Shown piece after piece: positions 27,759-38,996 of a stretch of 64,000 nt of DNA. Each line of letters begins with the position of its first letter. Positions within the stretch are counted from its first letter, which is position 1. Source of the stretch: Burkholderia ambifaria (GTDB lineage Bacteria > Pseudomonadota > Gammaproteobacteria > Burkholderiales > Burkholderiaceae); NCBI RefSeq assembly GCF_001443045.1, contig NZ_LKPJ01000024.1, forward strand, positions 1 to 64,000, read 5' to 3'. The translations under genes were made by a program, and so were the position numbers. The notes under the pieces were generated by a model. That model ran no database searches and had not been told where the DNA came from. It worked only from the letters and a program-made list of their open reading frames with translations.

Positions 27759-27764
27759 TACAAT
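27759..27764 (+). promoter_or_regulatory. -10 element TACAAT ahead of metH part 1
   Basis: TACAAT lies 33 bp before the ATG at 27797. No convincing -35 was seen in this GC-rich stretch. Confidence 0.4.
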
Positions 27765-27796
27765 GGCGGTTTTCCCGTCTTCGCCGGTCTTCCGCC

Positions 27797-28864
27797 ATGT
27801 CTGCGACTCCTCTCGCCGCTCCCGCCCCGCTCGACGCGTCCTACACGCGCGGCGCCGAACTGCCCGCGCTGCTGAAATCGCGCATCCTGATCCTCGATGG
27901 CGCGATGGGCACGATGATCCAGCGCTACAAGCTCGACGAGGCCGCGTATCGCGGCGAGCGCTTCAAGGACTTCCCGCGCGACATCAAGGGCAACAACGAG
28001 CTGCTGTCGCTCACGCAGCCGCAGATCATCAGCGAAATCCACGACCAGTACTTCGCGGCCGGCGCGGACATCGTCGAAACCAACACGTTCGGCGCGACGA
28101 CGGTCGCGCAGGCCGACTACGGGATGGAAGACCTCGTCGTCGAGATGAACGTCGAATCGGCGCGGCTCGCGCGCGAATCGGCCGCCCGCTACGCGACGCC
28201 TGACAAACCGCGCTTCGTCGCGGGCGCGATCGGGCCGACGCCGAAGACGGCGAGCATCTCGCCGGACGTCAACGACCCGGGCGCGCGCAACGTCACGTTC
28301 GACGAGCTGCGCGACGCGTATTACCAGCAGGCGAAGGCGTTGCTCGACGGCGGCGTCGACCTGTTCCTCGTCGAGACGATCTTCGACACGCTGAACGCGA
28401 AGGCCGCGCTCTTCGCGCTCGACGAGCTGTTCGAGGACACCGGCGAGCGCCTGCCGATCATGATCTCGGGCACCGTGACCGACGCCTCGGGCCGCATCCT
28501 GTCGGGCCAGACGGTCGAGGCGTTCTGGAATTCGCTGCGCCACGCGAAGCCGCTCACGTTCGGCCTGAACTGCGCGCTCGGCGCGGCGCTGATGCGCCCG
28601 TACATCGCCGAGCTCGCGAAGCTGTGCGACACCTACGTGTCGTGCTACCCGAACGCGGGCCTGCCGAACCCGATGAGCGACACCGGTTTCGACGAGACGC
28701 CGGACGTCACGTCGGGCCTCTTGAAGGAATTCGCGCAAGCCGGGCTCGTGAACCTCGCGGGCGGCTGCTGCGGCACGACGCCCGAGCACATCGCCGAGAT
28801 CGCGAAGGCGCTCGCCGACGTGAAACCGCGCCGCTGGCCGAGCCAGTACAGCGACGCCGCCTGA
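27797..28864 (+). CDS. metH: Methionine synthase, homocysteine-binding subunit (split MetH, part 1)
   Basis: 355 residues corresponding to the N-terminal homocysteine S-methyltransferase module of cobalamin-dependent MetH. Seen: [50 protein letters not shown], and the zinc-thiolate cysteines in GLNCALG and [10 protein letters not shown]. It ends cleanly with TGA, followed 46 bp later by the gene for the remaining modules. The reaction needs both proteins: methyl from methyltetrahydrofolate to cobalamin to homocysteine. Confidence 0.94.
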   Translation: MSATPLAAPAPLDASYTRGAELPALLKSRILILDGAMGTMIQRYKLDEAAYRGERFKDFPRDIKGNNELLSLTQPQIISEIHDQYFAAGADIVETNTFGATTVAQADYGMEDLVVEMNVESARLARESAARYATPDKPRFVAGAIGPTPKTASISPDVNDPGARNVTFDELRDAYYQQAKALLDGGVDLFLVETIFDTLNAKAALFALDELFEDTGERLPIMISGTVTDASGRILSGQTVEAFWNSLRHAKPLTFGLNCALGAALMRPYIAELAKLCDTYVSCYPNAGLPNPMSDTGFDETPDVTSGLLKEFAQAGLVNLAGGCCGTTPEHIAEIAKALADVKPRRWPSQYSDAA

Positions 28865-28910
28865 CCGACCGCCCCAACGCCCGCCCTACCTCACACGAAT
28901 TCGCACCGCC

Positions 28911-31628
<2,718 letters not shown>

Positions 31629-31670
31629 TCCCGGAGCTGCGGCCTGCCGCCTTTTTGATCAGACAAAATA

Positions 31671-31697
31671 AAAAAGCCCGCATCGAGCGGGCTTTTT
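31671..31697. terminator. Bidirectional terminator between metH and the DUF1840 gene
   Basis: AAAAAGCCCGC and GCGGGCTTTTT form a perfect 11-bp stem with a 5-nt loop. A and T runs on both sides serve the two convergent genes. Confidence 0.88.
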
Positions 31698-31744
31698 CGT
31701 TTGCCTTTGCAAACTTGCGATCTGCGTCGGCCGGGCAACGAAGC

Positions 31745-32068
31745 TCAGAACCCCCAGTGCACGTCGGCCTCGCCGGCCTTCGCTTCGCGCAGCATCGTGA
31801 GGAAGGGTGCGACGCGCTGCGCCAGACTCGGCGGCACTTCGTGGTGCGCGTGTTCGGCGTCATCCTCGTGGAAATGGCCGGCGTGCTCGGCACGCTCCTG
31901 CTTCGCCTGCGCGACGGCGCCTTCCAGCTTCGCGATCGCGTGGTCCAGTTCGTCGTGCGTAATGACACCGCGCTCGCCCAGCTGCTTGCCGACGAGGCCC
32001 AGCACGTATACGGCGAAATCCTTCAGCACGTCGAGATCCTGTGCCGCCTTGCTCTTGAACGTAATCAT
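31745..32068 (-). CDS. DUF1840 family protein
   Basis: 107 residues from ATG 32068 (MITFKSKAAQDLDVL). The pattern of a short beta/alpha start, ITHDELDHAIAKLEGAV, and VAPFLTMLREAKAGEADVHWGF at the end matches DUF1840 of beta-proteobacteria. A His/Glu/Asp-rich stretch (HAGHFHEDDAEHAHHE, about 63-78) could bind metal. Function unknown. The upstream extension of 61 codons lacks family similarity. Confidence 0.82.
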   Translation of the reverse strand: MITFKSKAAQDLDVLKDFAVYVLGLVGKQLGERGVITHDELDHAIAKLEGAVAQAKQERAEHAGHFHEDDAEHAHHEVPPSLAQRVAPFLTMLREAKAGEADVHWGF

Positions 32069-32268
32069 GACAATTCCCTTTTCATCTTGTTGTGCCTGCG
32101 CGGCGCGGTTGGGGGACGCCGGCAGACCGGCGTCCGGCCTCGCGGACGCGGGGCGCCTGAGCGGCATATTAGCACCTGTTAAAATTCTGCGATCCCTGAA
32201 ACGCGCGCTTAAAAAGCGCGCCGGCCGGCCGGCGTTTCCGGCCGCCACCAACGAAGCCTTCTACCAGC

Positions 32269-34050
32269 ATGCTGCCAGCACACAAACAGACCCTCGAAGC
32301 CCTGCTCGCGGATAGCGTCACGCAGGTCGCACACGCGCTGAAAGGCGCCGACGCAGCGTTCGTCGCCCCGGCCATCACGCTGGAGCGCCCGAAGGTCGCC
32401 GCGCACGGCGACGTCGCGTGCAACGTCGCGATGCAGCTCGCCAAGCCGCTCGGCGCGAACCCGCGCCAGCTCGCCGAGAAGATCGTCGCCGCCCTCACGG
32501 CCCAGCCGGCCGCGCAAGGCCTCGTTGACGCGGCCGAAATCGCCGGCCCCGGCTTCATCAACCTGCGCCTGACGGCCGCCGCGAAGCAGGCGGTGATCGC
32601 CGCCGTGTTCGACCAGGGCCGCGCGTTCGGCACGTCGGATCGCGAGAAGGGCAAGCAGGTGCTGCTCGAATTCGTGTCGGCCAACCCGACCGGCCCGCTG
32701 CACGTCGGCCACGGCCGCCAGGCGGCGCTCGGCGACGTGCTCGCGAACGTGATCGCGAGCCAGGGCTACGCGGTGCATCGCGAGTTCTACTACAACGACG
32801 CGGGCGTACAGATCGGCAACCTCGCGATCTCGACGCAGGCGCGCGCGCGCGGCCTGAAGCCGGGCGACGCGGGCTGGCCGGAAGCCGCATACAACGGCGA
32901 ATACATCGCCGACATCGCACGCGACTACCTGAACCGCGAAACGGTGGCGGCCAAGGACGGCGAGCCGGTCACCGGCGCGGGCGACATCGAGGATCTCGAT
33001 GCGATCCGCAAGTTCGCGGTCGCGTACCTGCGTCACGAGCAGGACATGGACCTGCAGGCGTTCGGCGTGAAATTCGACCAGTACTACCTCGAGTCGTCGC
33101 TGTACAGCGAAGGCCGGGTCGAGAAGACGGTCGACGCGCTGATCAAGGCCGGCATGACCTACGAGCAGGACGGCGCGCTGTGGCTGCGCACGACCGACGA
33201 AGGCGACGACAAAGATCGCGTGATGCGCAAGTCGGACGGCACGTACACGTACTTCGTGCCGGACGTCGCGTATCACGTGACGAAATGGGAGCGCGGCTTC
33301 ACGCAGGTGATCAACATCCAGGGCTCGGACCACCACGGCACGATCGCGCGCGTGCGCGCGGGCCTGCAGGGCCTGCACATCGGCATCCCGAAGGGCTATC
33401 CCGACTACGTGCTGCACAAGATGGTCACCGTGATGCGCGACGGCCAGGAAGTGAAGCTGTCGAAGCGCGCAGGCAGCTACGTGACGGTGCGCGACCTGAT
33501 CGAATGGTCGGGCGGCGCGGTGCCGGGCCAGGAAGCGGCCCCCGACCTGATCGACGAGGCGACCATCACGCGCGGCCGCGACGCGGTCCGGTTCTTCCTG
33601 ATCTCCCGCAAGGCCGACACCGAATTCGTGTTCGACATCGACCTCGCGCTGAAACAGAACGACGAGAACCCGGTCTATTACGTACAGTACGCGCATGCAC
33701 GGATCTGCTCGGTGCTCAACGAACTGAAGTCGCGCTACAACGTCGAGGCCGCGCAGCTGCCGGGCGCCGACCTGTCGCAGCTCACGAGCCCGCAGGCCGT
33801 GTCGCTGATGCAGAAGCTCGCCGAGTATCCGGACATGCTCACGCACGCGGCGAACGAACTCGCGCCGCACGCGGTTGCGTTCTACCTGCGCGATCTCGCT
33901 GGTGAATTCCACTCGTTCTACAATGCGGAGCGCGTGCTGGTCGACGACGAAGCGCCGCGCAATGCGCGCGCCGCGCTCCTCGCCGCGACCCGGCAGGTGC
34001 TCGAGAATGGTCTGGCGGTGCTCGGGGTGTCCGCGCCCGCCAAGATGTAA
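32269..34050 (+). CDS. argS: Arginyl-tRNA synthetase
   Basis: Charges tRNA-Arg. 593 residues with the N-terminal additional domain (about 1-120), class I signature HVGH in [10 protein letters not shown] (about 142-151), KMSKS equivalent VKLSKRAG, and a C-terminal anticodon-binding helical domain ([16 protein letters not shown] onward). ATG 32269 (MLPAHKQT). A hairpin with T-run follows the stop. Confidence 0.97.
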   Translation: MLPAHKQTLEALLADSVTQVAHALKGADAAFVAPAITLERPKVAAHGDVACNVAMQLAKPLGANPRQLAEKIVAALTAQPAAQGLVDAAEIAGPGFINLRLTAAAKQAVIAAVFDQGRAFGTSDREKGKQVLLEFVSANPTGPLHVGHGRQAALGDVLANVIASQGYAVHREFYYNDAGVQIGNLAISTQARARGLKPGDAGWPEAAYNGEYIADIARDYLNRETVAAKDGEPVTGAGDIEDLDAIRKFAVAYLRHEQDMDLQAFGVKFDQYYLESSLYSEGRVEKTVDALIKAGMTYEQDGALWLRTTDEGDDKDRVMRKSDGTYTYFVPDVAYHVTKWERGFTQVINIQGSDHHGTIARVRAGLQGLHIGIPKGYPDYVLHKMVTVMRDGQEVKLSKRAGSYVTVRDLIEWSGGAVPGQEAAPDLIDEATITRGRDAVRFFLISRKADTEFVFDIDLALKQNDENPVYYVQYAHARICSVLNELKSRYNVEAAQLPGADLSQLTSPQAVSLMQKLAEYPDMLTHAANELAPHAVAFYLRDLAGEFHSFYNAERVLVDDEAPRNARAALLAATRQVLENGLAVLGVSAPAKM

Positions 34051-34073
34051 GCGGCCCGGACCGGGCAGCGAAT

Positions 34074-34129
34074 GGCCGCGGCAGGCGCGCCTGCCTTCGG
34101 GTGCCCGCCGCCGGATGCCGCGGCCTTTT
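34074..34129 (+). terminator. Terminator-like hairpin after argS
   Basis: GGCCGCGGCA (34074-34083) pairs with TGCCGCGGCC (34116-34125), followed by TTTT. Read-through to the SPOR gene 30 bp on remains possible. Confidence 0.6.
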
Positions 34130-34158
34130 CACGATTCTTTTTGCAGGTGACTCAAGCA

Positions 34159-35049
34159 ATGGCACAACCACGCCGAACTTCGAAGCAATCGAAACAAGCC
34201 GGAGGGACATTTCTTGGAATCGTGCTGGGCCTGATCGTCGGCCTCGCGATCGCGGTGGTGGTGGCGCTCTACATCACGCGTTCGCCGTCGCCGTTCGTGT
34301 CGAAGGTCGCGCCGCCGCCGGCCGACAACGGCGCGAGCCAGCCGCAGCAGTTCGACCCGAACCGTGCGCTGCAGGGCAAGACGCCCGGCCAGCCGGTGCC
34401 GCAGGCCGCGCAGCCCGCGCCGCCCAATACCGCGCCCGGCCAGGCCGCGAACCAGACCCAGGGCGGCCTGCTGCCCGAACCGCAGATCGTCGAAGTGCCG
34501 CCGTCGGGCAACGCGAACGGCTCCAGCGGCTCGAGCAACACCACCGCATCGAACAATGCGTCGTCGGGCAACGGCATCGCCGTCGCGCCGAAGCCGGCCG
34601 ACAACACGCCGCCGCCGAAGAAGACGCAACAGGCGCAGCAACAGCAGCAAGGCGGCGAGGACGACCTCGCGCGCTTCGCCGCGCAGAAGCAGGCGCAGCA
34701 GGCTGCCGCGCAGAAACAGCAGCAACAGCAACTGGCCATGAACACGCCGAAGCAGTCGCCGTCCGCGACGTCCGCCGCGGCAGCGAAGCCGCCGACCGCG
34801 AACGATGCGAACACCGGCTACTTCCTGCAGGTCGGCGCGTACAAAACGGAAGGCGACGCCGAGCAGCAGCGCGCGCGCCTCGGCTTCCAGGGCTTCGAGT
34901 CGAAGGTGTCGAAGCGCGATGTCAGCGGTGTGACCTATTTCCGCGTGCGCGTCGGCCCGTTCTCGAAATTCGAGGATATGAACTCGGCCCGTCAGCGCCT
35001 GTCCGATGCAGGTGTCGACACGGCGGTGATCCGTTTCACGAAGCAGTAA
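34159..35049 (+). CDS. SPOR-domain membrane protein (FtsN-like architecture)
   Basis: 296 residues from ATG 34159 (MAQPRRTSKQ). Short basic cytoplasmic part, one transmembrane helix (about 19-40, FLGIVLGLIVGLAIAVVVAL), long low-complexity Pro/Gln/Asn/Ser linker with glutamine runs (about 155-195), and a C-terminal SPOR domain (GYFLQVGAYKTEGDAEQQRARLGFQG, about 222-295) that binds denuded peptidoglycan at division sites. Same plan as FtsN, but FtsN identity is not shown by the sequence. Placement after argS is a common proteobacterial arrangement. Confidence 0.85.
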   Translation: MAQPRRTSKQSKQAGGTFLGIVLGLIVGLAIAVVVALYITRSPSPFVSKVAPPPADNGASQPQQFDPNRALQGKTPGQPVPQAAQPAPPNTAPGQAANQTQGGLLPEPQIVEVPPSGNANGSSGSSNTTASNNASSGNGIAVAPKPADNTPPPKKTQQAQQQQQGGEDDLARFAAQKQAQQAAAQKQQQQQLAMNTPKQSPSATSAAAAKPPTANDANTGYFLQVGAYKTEGDAEQQRARLGFQGFESKVSKRDVSGVTYFRVRVGPFSKFEDMNSARQRLSDAGVDTAVIRFTKQ

Positions 35050-35118
35050 GCAACCGGCCGCGCCCACGCAGAACCCGTTACGTTTCGTAACCCGAGCAAC
35101 TGATTCGACGTCTACAAC

Positions 35119-35760
35119 ATGAAAAAACTGCTTAGCACGCTCCTTCTGTCCCTGGGCCTGGCCGCTGCCGGCTTCGCCCAGGCGTCGCCTGCCGCACCGG
35201 TGTCCGGCAAGGACTTCGAGGTGATGAAGTCGCCGCAGCCGGTGTCCGCGCCGGCCGGCAAGGTCGAGGTCATCGAATTCTTCTGGTACGGCTGCCCGCA
35301 CTGCTACGAATTCGAGCCGACGATCGAGGCCTGGGTGAAGAAGCAGGGCAACAACATCGACTTCAAGCGCGTGCCGGTCGCCTTCCGCGATGATTTCATC
35401 CCGCACACGAAGCTGTACTACGCAGTGTCCGCGCTCGGCATCTCGGAGAAGGTCACGCCGGCGATCTTCAACGCGATCCACAAGCAGAAGAACTACCTGC
35501 TGACGCCGCAGGCGCAGGCCGACTTCCTGGCGACGCAGGGCGTCGACAAGAAGCAGTTCATGGACGCGTACAACTCGTTCAGCGTTCAGGGCCAGGTGAA
35601 GCAATCGGCCGAGCTGCTGAAGAACTACGCGATCGACGGCGTGCCGACGGTCATCGTCCAGGGCAAGTACAAGACGGGCCCGGCTTACACGAACAGCATC
35701 GCGGGCACCGCTCAGGTGCTCGACTACCTCGTGAAGCAGGTTCAGGACAAGAAGCTCTGA
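35119..35760 (+). CDS. dsbA: Thiol:disulfide interchange protein DsbA
   Basis: Periplasmic oxidase that introduces disulfides into exported proteins. 213 residues: signal peptide (MKKLLSTLLLSLGLAAAGFA), thioredoxin fold with active site CPHC (59-62) in FFWYGCPHCYEF, and the cis-proline region IDGVPTVIVQGKY. It lies 69 bp after the SPOR gene in the same direction. Confidence 0.95.
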   Translation: MKKLLSTLLLSLGLAAAGFAQASPAAPVSGKDFEVMKSPQPVSAPAGKVEVIEFFWYGCPHCYEFEPTIEAWVKKQGNNIDFKRVPVAFRDDFIPHTKLYYAVSALGISEKVTPAIFNAIHKQKNYLLTPQAQADFLATQGVDKKQFMDAYNSFSVQGQVKQSAELLKNYAIDGVPTVIVQGKYKTGPAYTNSIAGTAQVLDYLVKQVQDKKL

Positions 35761-35779
35761 CCCCCGCCCGCGCGCCGGC

Positions 35780-36553
35780 ATGACTACTCCGCTGAAGGTC
35801 TTCATCACCGGCGCGTCGAGCGGCCTCGGCCTCGCGATGGCCGAGGAATACGCCCGCCAGGGCGCCACGCTCGCCCTCGTCGCGCGCCGCACCGATGCGC
35901 TCGATGCGTTCGCGCGGCGCTTCCCCAAGCTGTCCATCTCCATCTATTCCGCCGACGTGCGCGACGCCGATGCGCTGGCCACAGCCGCCGCGTCGTTCAT
36001 CGCCGCGCACGGCTGCCCCGACGTCGTGATCGCGAACGCGGGCATCAGCCAGGGCGCCGTCACGGGCCAGGGTGATCTCGCCACGTTCCGTGACGTGATG
36101 GACATCAACTACTACGGGATGGTCGCGACATTCGAGCCGTTCGTCGGCCCGATGACGGCCGCGCGCCACGGCACGCTGGTCGGCGTCGCGAGCGTCGCCG
36201 GCGTGCGCGGGCTGCCCGGTTCCGGCGCGTACAGCGCGTCGAAATCGGCCGCGATCAAGTATCTCGAGGCGCTGCGCGTCGAACTGCGCCCGGCCGGCGT
36301 CGGCGTCGTGACGATCGCGCCCGGCTACATCCGCACGCCGATGACCGCGCACAACCCGTACCGGATGCCGTTCCTGATGGACGCCGACCGCTTCGCGGCC
36401 CGCGCCGCGCGTGCGATTGCGCGGCAGCACGCGTTCCGCGTGATTCCGTGGCAGATGGGCGTCGTCGCGAAGGTGCTGCACGTGCTGCCGCGCTGGCTCT
36501 ACGACCGCCTGTTCGAGAAGGCGCCGCGCAAGCCGAAGGCCGGCGCGCACTGA
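35780..36553 (+). CDS. Short-chain dehydrogenase/reductase
   Basis: 257 residues. Cofactor motif TGASSGLG (10-17), NAG in IANAGIS, catalytic YSASK (about 154-158), and PGYIRTPMT. The C-terminal PWQMGVVAKVLHVLPRWLYDRLFEKAPRK could be membrane-associated. The classical SDR fold is clear; the substrate is not. It lies 19 bp after dsbA, so it may be co-transcribed. Confidence 0.9.
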   Translation: MTTPLKVFITGASSGLGLAMAEEYARQGATLALVARRTDALDAFARRFPKLSISIYSADVRDADALATAAASFIAAHGCPDVVIANAGISQGAVTGQGDLATFRDVMDINYYGMVATFEPFVGPMTAARHGTLVGVASVAGVRGLPGSGAYSASKSAAIKYLEALRVELRPAGVGVVTIAPGYIRTPMTAHNPYRMPFLMDADRFAARAARAIARQHAFRVIPWQMGVVAKVLHVLPRWLYDRLFEKAPRKPKAGAH

Positions 36554-36993
36554 GTTCGCCGGGCGTCCGGCGCGCTTCTCGCGCCGGGCCCGTGCTTCAT
36601 CCGCGTCGCAGCCGCACGGTTTTCTTCGTTTCAGCCGCCCCCTCGCCACTCGCCACTCGCCACTCGCCACTCGCCACTCGCCACTCGCCGCGCGTCGCTG
36701 TTGCGGCTGCCCTGCCAAGCCATCGCGCCCGCCGATGCGCGTTGCCCCCGCTGCCTTCACAACCGCCCGCCGTCCGACCTCCGTCGCCGCCGTCCCTCGC
36801 GCCACTGCCGCCCCAGCACGCATTCCGTCGCGAACGCAGCCGTTTATCGCTCAATTCACTGTGTTCCGGCGCCTTTTTCCACGTGCCGCTCGCTTTGACG
36901 GTATCCTATTCGCCAGCCGCGCCTGCCCCGTCCCCTACCGGGCCGCGCCCGCACCCGACACCCGGCAAAAATCACAAGTCAGTGGGAGAACCC
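36554..36993. other. 440-bp intergenic region with a 7-bp tandem repeat
   Basis: No gene. It holds the CTCGCCA array at 36642-36690 and, in its right part, the promoter region of the peptide-binding protein gene. GTGGGAGAA at 36982-36990 is that gene's ribosome binding site. Confidence 0.55.
36642..36690. repeat. Seven tandem 7-bp repeats (CTCGCCA)
   Basis: Six perfect CTCGCCA units and a seventh ending in G, uninterrupted. Typical of a strain-variable short tandem repeat. Confidence 0.95.
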
Positions 36994-38589
36994 ATGCACG
37001 TCAAGCTGTTCGCCGCGGCTGCGCTCGCCGCCGCCCTCGCCGTTCCCGGCCTCGTCGTCGCCAAGCCGCTCACCGTCTGCACGGAATCGAGCCCGGACGG
37101 CTTCGACGTCGTGCAGTACAACTCGCTGGTCACCACCAACGCATCGGCCGACTTGATCTTCAACACGCTCGTGTCGTACGACGAAGCCGCGAAGAAGGTC
37201 GTGCCCGCGCTCGCCGACAAATGGGAGGCAAGCGCCGACGGCCTCACGTACACGTTCCACCTGCGCCCGAACGTCGCGTTCCAGACCACCGACTACTTCA
37301 AGCCGGGCCGCCCGCTGAACGCGGACGACGTCGTGTTCACGTTCTCGCGGATGCTCGACGATGCGAACCCGTGGCACAAGGTGGCCGGCGCGAGCGGCTT
37401 TCCGCACGCGCAGTCGATGGGCCTCGTGAAGCTGGTGAAGTCGGTCACGAAGGTCGACGACAACACGGTGAAGTTCGTGCTGAACGAGCCGAACGCGACG
37501 TTCGTGCCGATCCTGACGATGGGCTTCGCGTCGATCTACTCGGCCGAATACGCGGACCAGCTGCTGAAGGCCGGCAAGCAGGTCGACCTGAACGCGAAGC
37601 CGATCGGCACCGGCCCGTTCGTGCTGAAGAGCTACACGAAGGACGCGCTGATCCGCTACGACGTGAACCCGACCTACTGGGGCACGAAGCCGAAGGTCGA
37701 CCGGCTGATCTACGCGATCACGCCCGACCCGTCGGTGCGCATGCAGAAGGTAAAGGCCGGCGAATGCCAGATCGCGCTGTCGCCGAAGCCGCAGGACGTG
37801 CTCGCCGCGAAGGGCGAAAGCGCGCTGAAGGTCGTGCAGACGCCCGCGTTCATGACCGCATTCGTCGCGCTGAACACGCAGAAGAAACCGCTCGACAACG
37901 AGAAGGTGCGCGAGGCGCTGAACTTCGCGTTCGATCGCGCGACCTACCTGAAGGTCGTGTTCGACAACACGGCGACGGCCGCGAACAACCCGTATCCGCC
38001 GAACACGTGGAGCTACGCGAAGGATATCGCGCCGTATGCGTACGATCCCGCGAAGGCGAAGCAACTGCTCGCGCAGGCCGGTTTCCCGAACGGCTTCTCG
38101 ACGACGATCTGGACGCGCCCGACGGGCAGCGTGCTGAACCCGAACCCGAAGGCCGGCGCGGAACTGCTGCAGGCCGACCTCGCGAAGATCGGCGTGAAGG
38201 CCGAGGTGAAGGTGATCGAATGGGGCGAGCTGATCAAGCAGGCGAAGCTCGGCCAGCATGACATGCTGTTCATGGGCTGGGCCGGCGACAACGGTGATCC
38301 GGATAACTACCTGTCGCCGCTGTTCAGCTGCAACGCGGTGAAGTCGGGCATCAACTTCGCGCGCTTTTGCGACGCGCAGCTCGACAAGCTGATCGCCGAC
38401 GGCAAGTCGACCGCCGACCAGGGCAAGCGCGCGAAGCTGTATGAATCGGCGCAGAAGATCATCCATGATCAGGCGCTGTGGATTCCGCTCGGCTACCCGA
38501 CCGCGGCGGCGCTCACGCGAGCGAACGTGAGCGGCTATCGCGTCAGCCCGTTCGGCCGCCAGAACTTCACGGCCGTCTCCGTGCAGTAA
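36994..38589 (+). CDS. dppA: Dipeptide/oligopeptide ABC transporter substrate-binding protein
   Basis: 531 residues: signal peptide (MHVKLFAAAALAAALAVPGLVVA), then a family-5 extracellular solute-binding domain (CTESSPDGFDVVQYNSLVTTNASADLIFNTLV, WEASADGLTYTFHLRPNVAFQTTDYFKPGRPLNADDVVFTFSRM, GTGPFVLKSY, DMLFMGWAGDNGDPDNYLSPLFSC). Best fit is DppA, the periplasmic dipeptide (and possibly haem) receptor. The transporter's permease and ATPase genes are not next to it. Confidence 0.88.
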   Translation: MHVKLFAAAALAAALAVPGLVVAKPLTVCTESSPDGFDVVQYNSLVTTNASADLIFNTLVSYDEAAKKVVPALADKWEASADGLTYTFHLRPNVAFQTTDYFKPGRPLNADDVVFTFSRMLDDANPWHKVAGASGFPHAQSMGLVKLVKSVTKVDDNTVKFVLNEPNATFVPILTMGFASIYSAEYADQLLKAGKQVDLNAKPIGTGPFVLKSYTKDALIRYDVNPTYWGTKPKVDRLIYAITPDPSVRMQKVKAGECQIALSPKPQDVLAAKGESALKVVQTPAFMTAFVALNTQKKPLDNEKVREALNFAFDRATYLKVVFDNTATAANNPYPPNTWSYAKDIAPYAYDPAKAKQLLAQAGFPNGFSTTIWTRPTGSVLNPNPKAGAELLQADLAKIGVKAEVKVIEWGELIKQAKLGQHDMLFMGWAGDNGDPDNYLSPLFSCNAVKSGINFARFCDAQLDKLIADGKSTADQGKRAKLYESAQKIIHDQALWIPLGYPTAAALTRANVSGYRVSPFGRQNFTAVSVQ

Positions 38590-38712
38590 CCGCGCATGGC
38601 GCGCAAGCGACGGCACGCTCGCCCGTCGCTTGCGGCCCGCGCGTCGCGCTGCATCACGTTTCCCAAAGGCAGCGCGACGGGTGGCGTGACGAACCCGTCG
38701 CGTGATTGGCGC

Positions 38713-38967
38713 TTACGATCGCTCCTCCGTTCGCGCGCCGCCCGAATCGACGAATTGCTGCCTGAAGAGCCGCGCCGCTTCCCGCAAGCCTTCATCCGTC
38801 AGGATGATGGATTTCGTCTTGTTGATCGGGTCGCCGATCAGACCGCGCTGGTGCAACCGATTCAGCACGTCCCAATCAAAGCTTTTCCATGCGCGATTGC
38901 CGTCATGCAGCGTCAAATGCAAGAGCGCGAGCACGGCATCGTCGACTGCCTGCAGATCGATATGCAT
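38713..38967 (-). CDS. DUF6429-like small protein
   Basis: 84 residues from ATG 38967 (MHIDLQAVDDAVLALLHL); an ATG two codons upstream (38973) is possible, but GAGAGGGGG is better spaced for 38967. Body LTLHDGNRAWKSFDWDVLNRLHQRGLIGDPINKTKSIILTDEGLREAARLF looks like a compact winged-helix-type fold and resembles DUF6429. It lies 29 bp downstream of the SWIM/DUF6880 gene, probably co-transcribed. Confidence 0.75.
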   Translation of the reverse strand: MHIDLQAVDDAVLALLHLTLHDGNRAWKSFDWDVLNRLHQRGLIGDPINKTKSIILTDEGLREAARLFRQQFVDSGGARTEERS

Positions 38968-38996
38968 TTCCATGCCCCCTCTCCTTGTCAGCCGGA

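Noticed and set aside
28865-28910. Frameshift between the two metH genes
   Set aside because: The first gene ends in a normal TGA, a 46-bp gap follows and the second has its own ATG and natural N-terminus.
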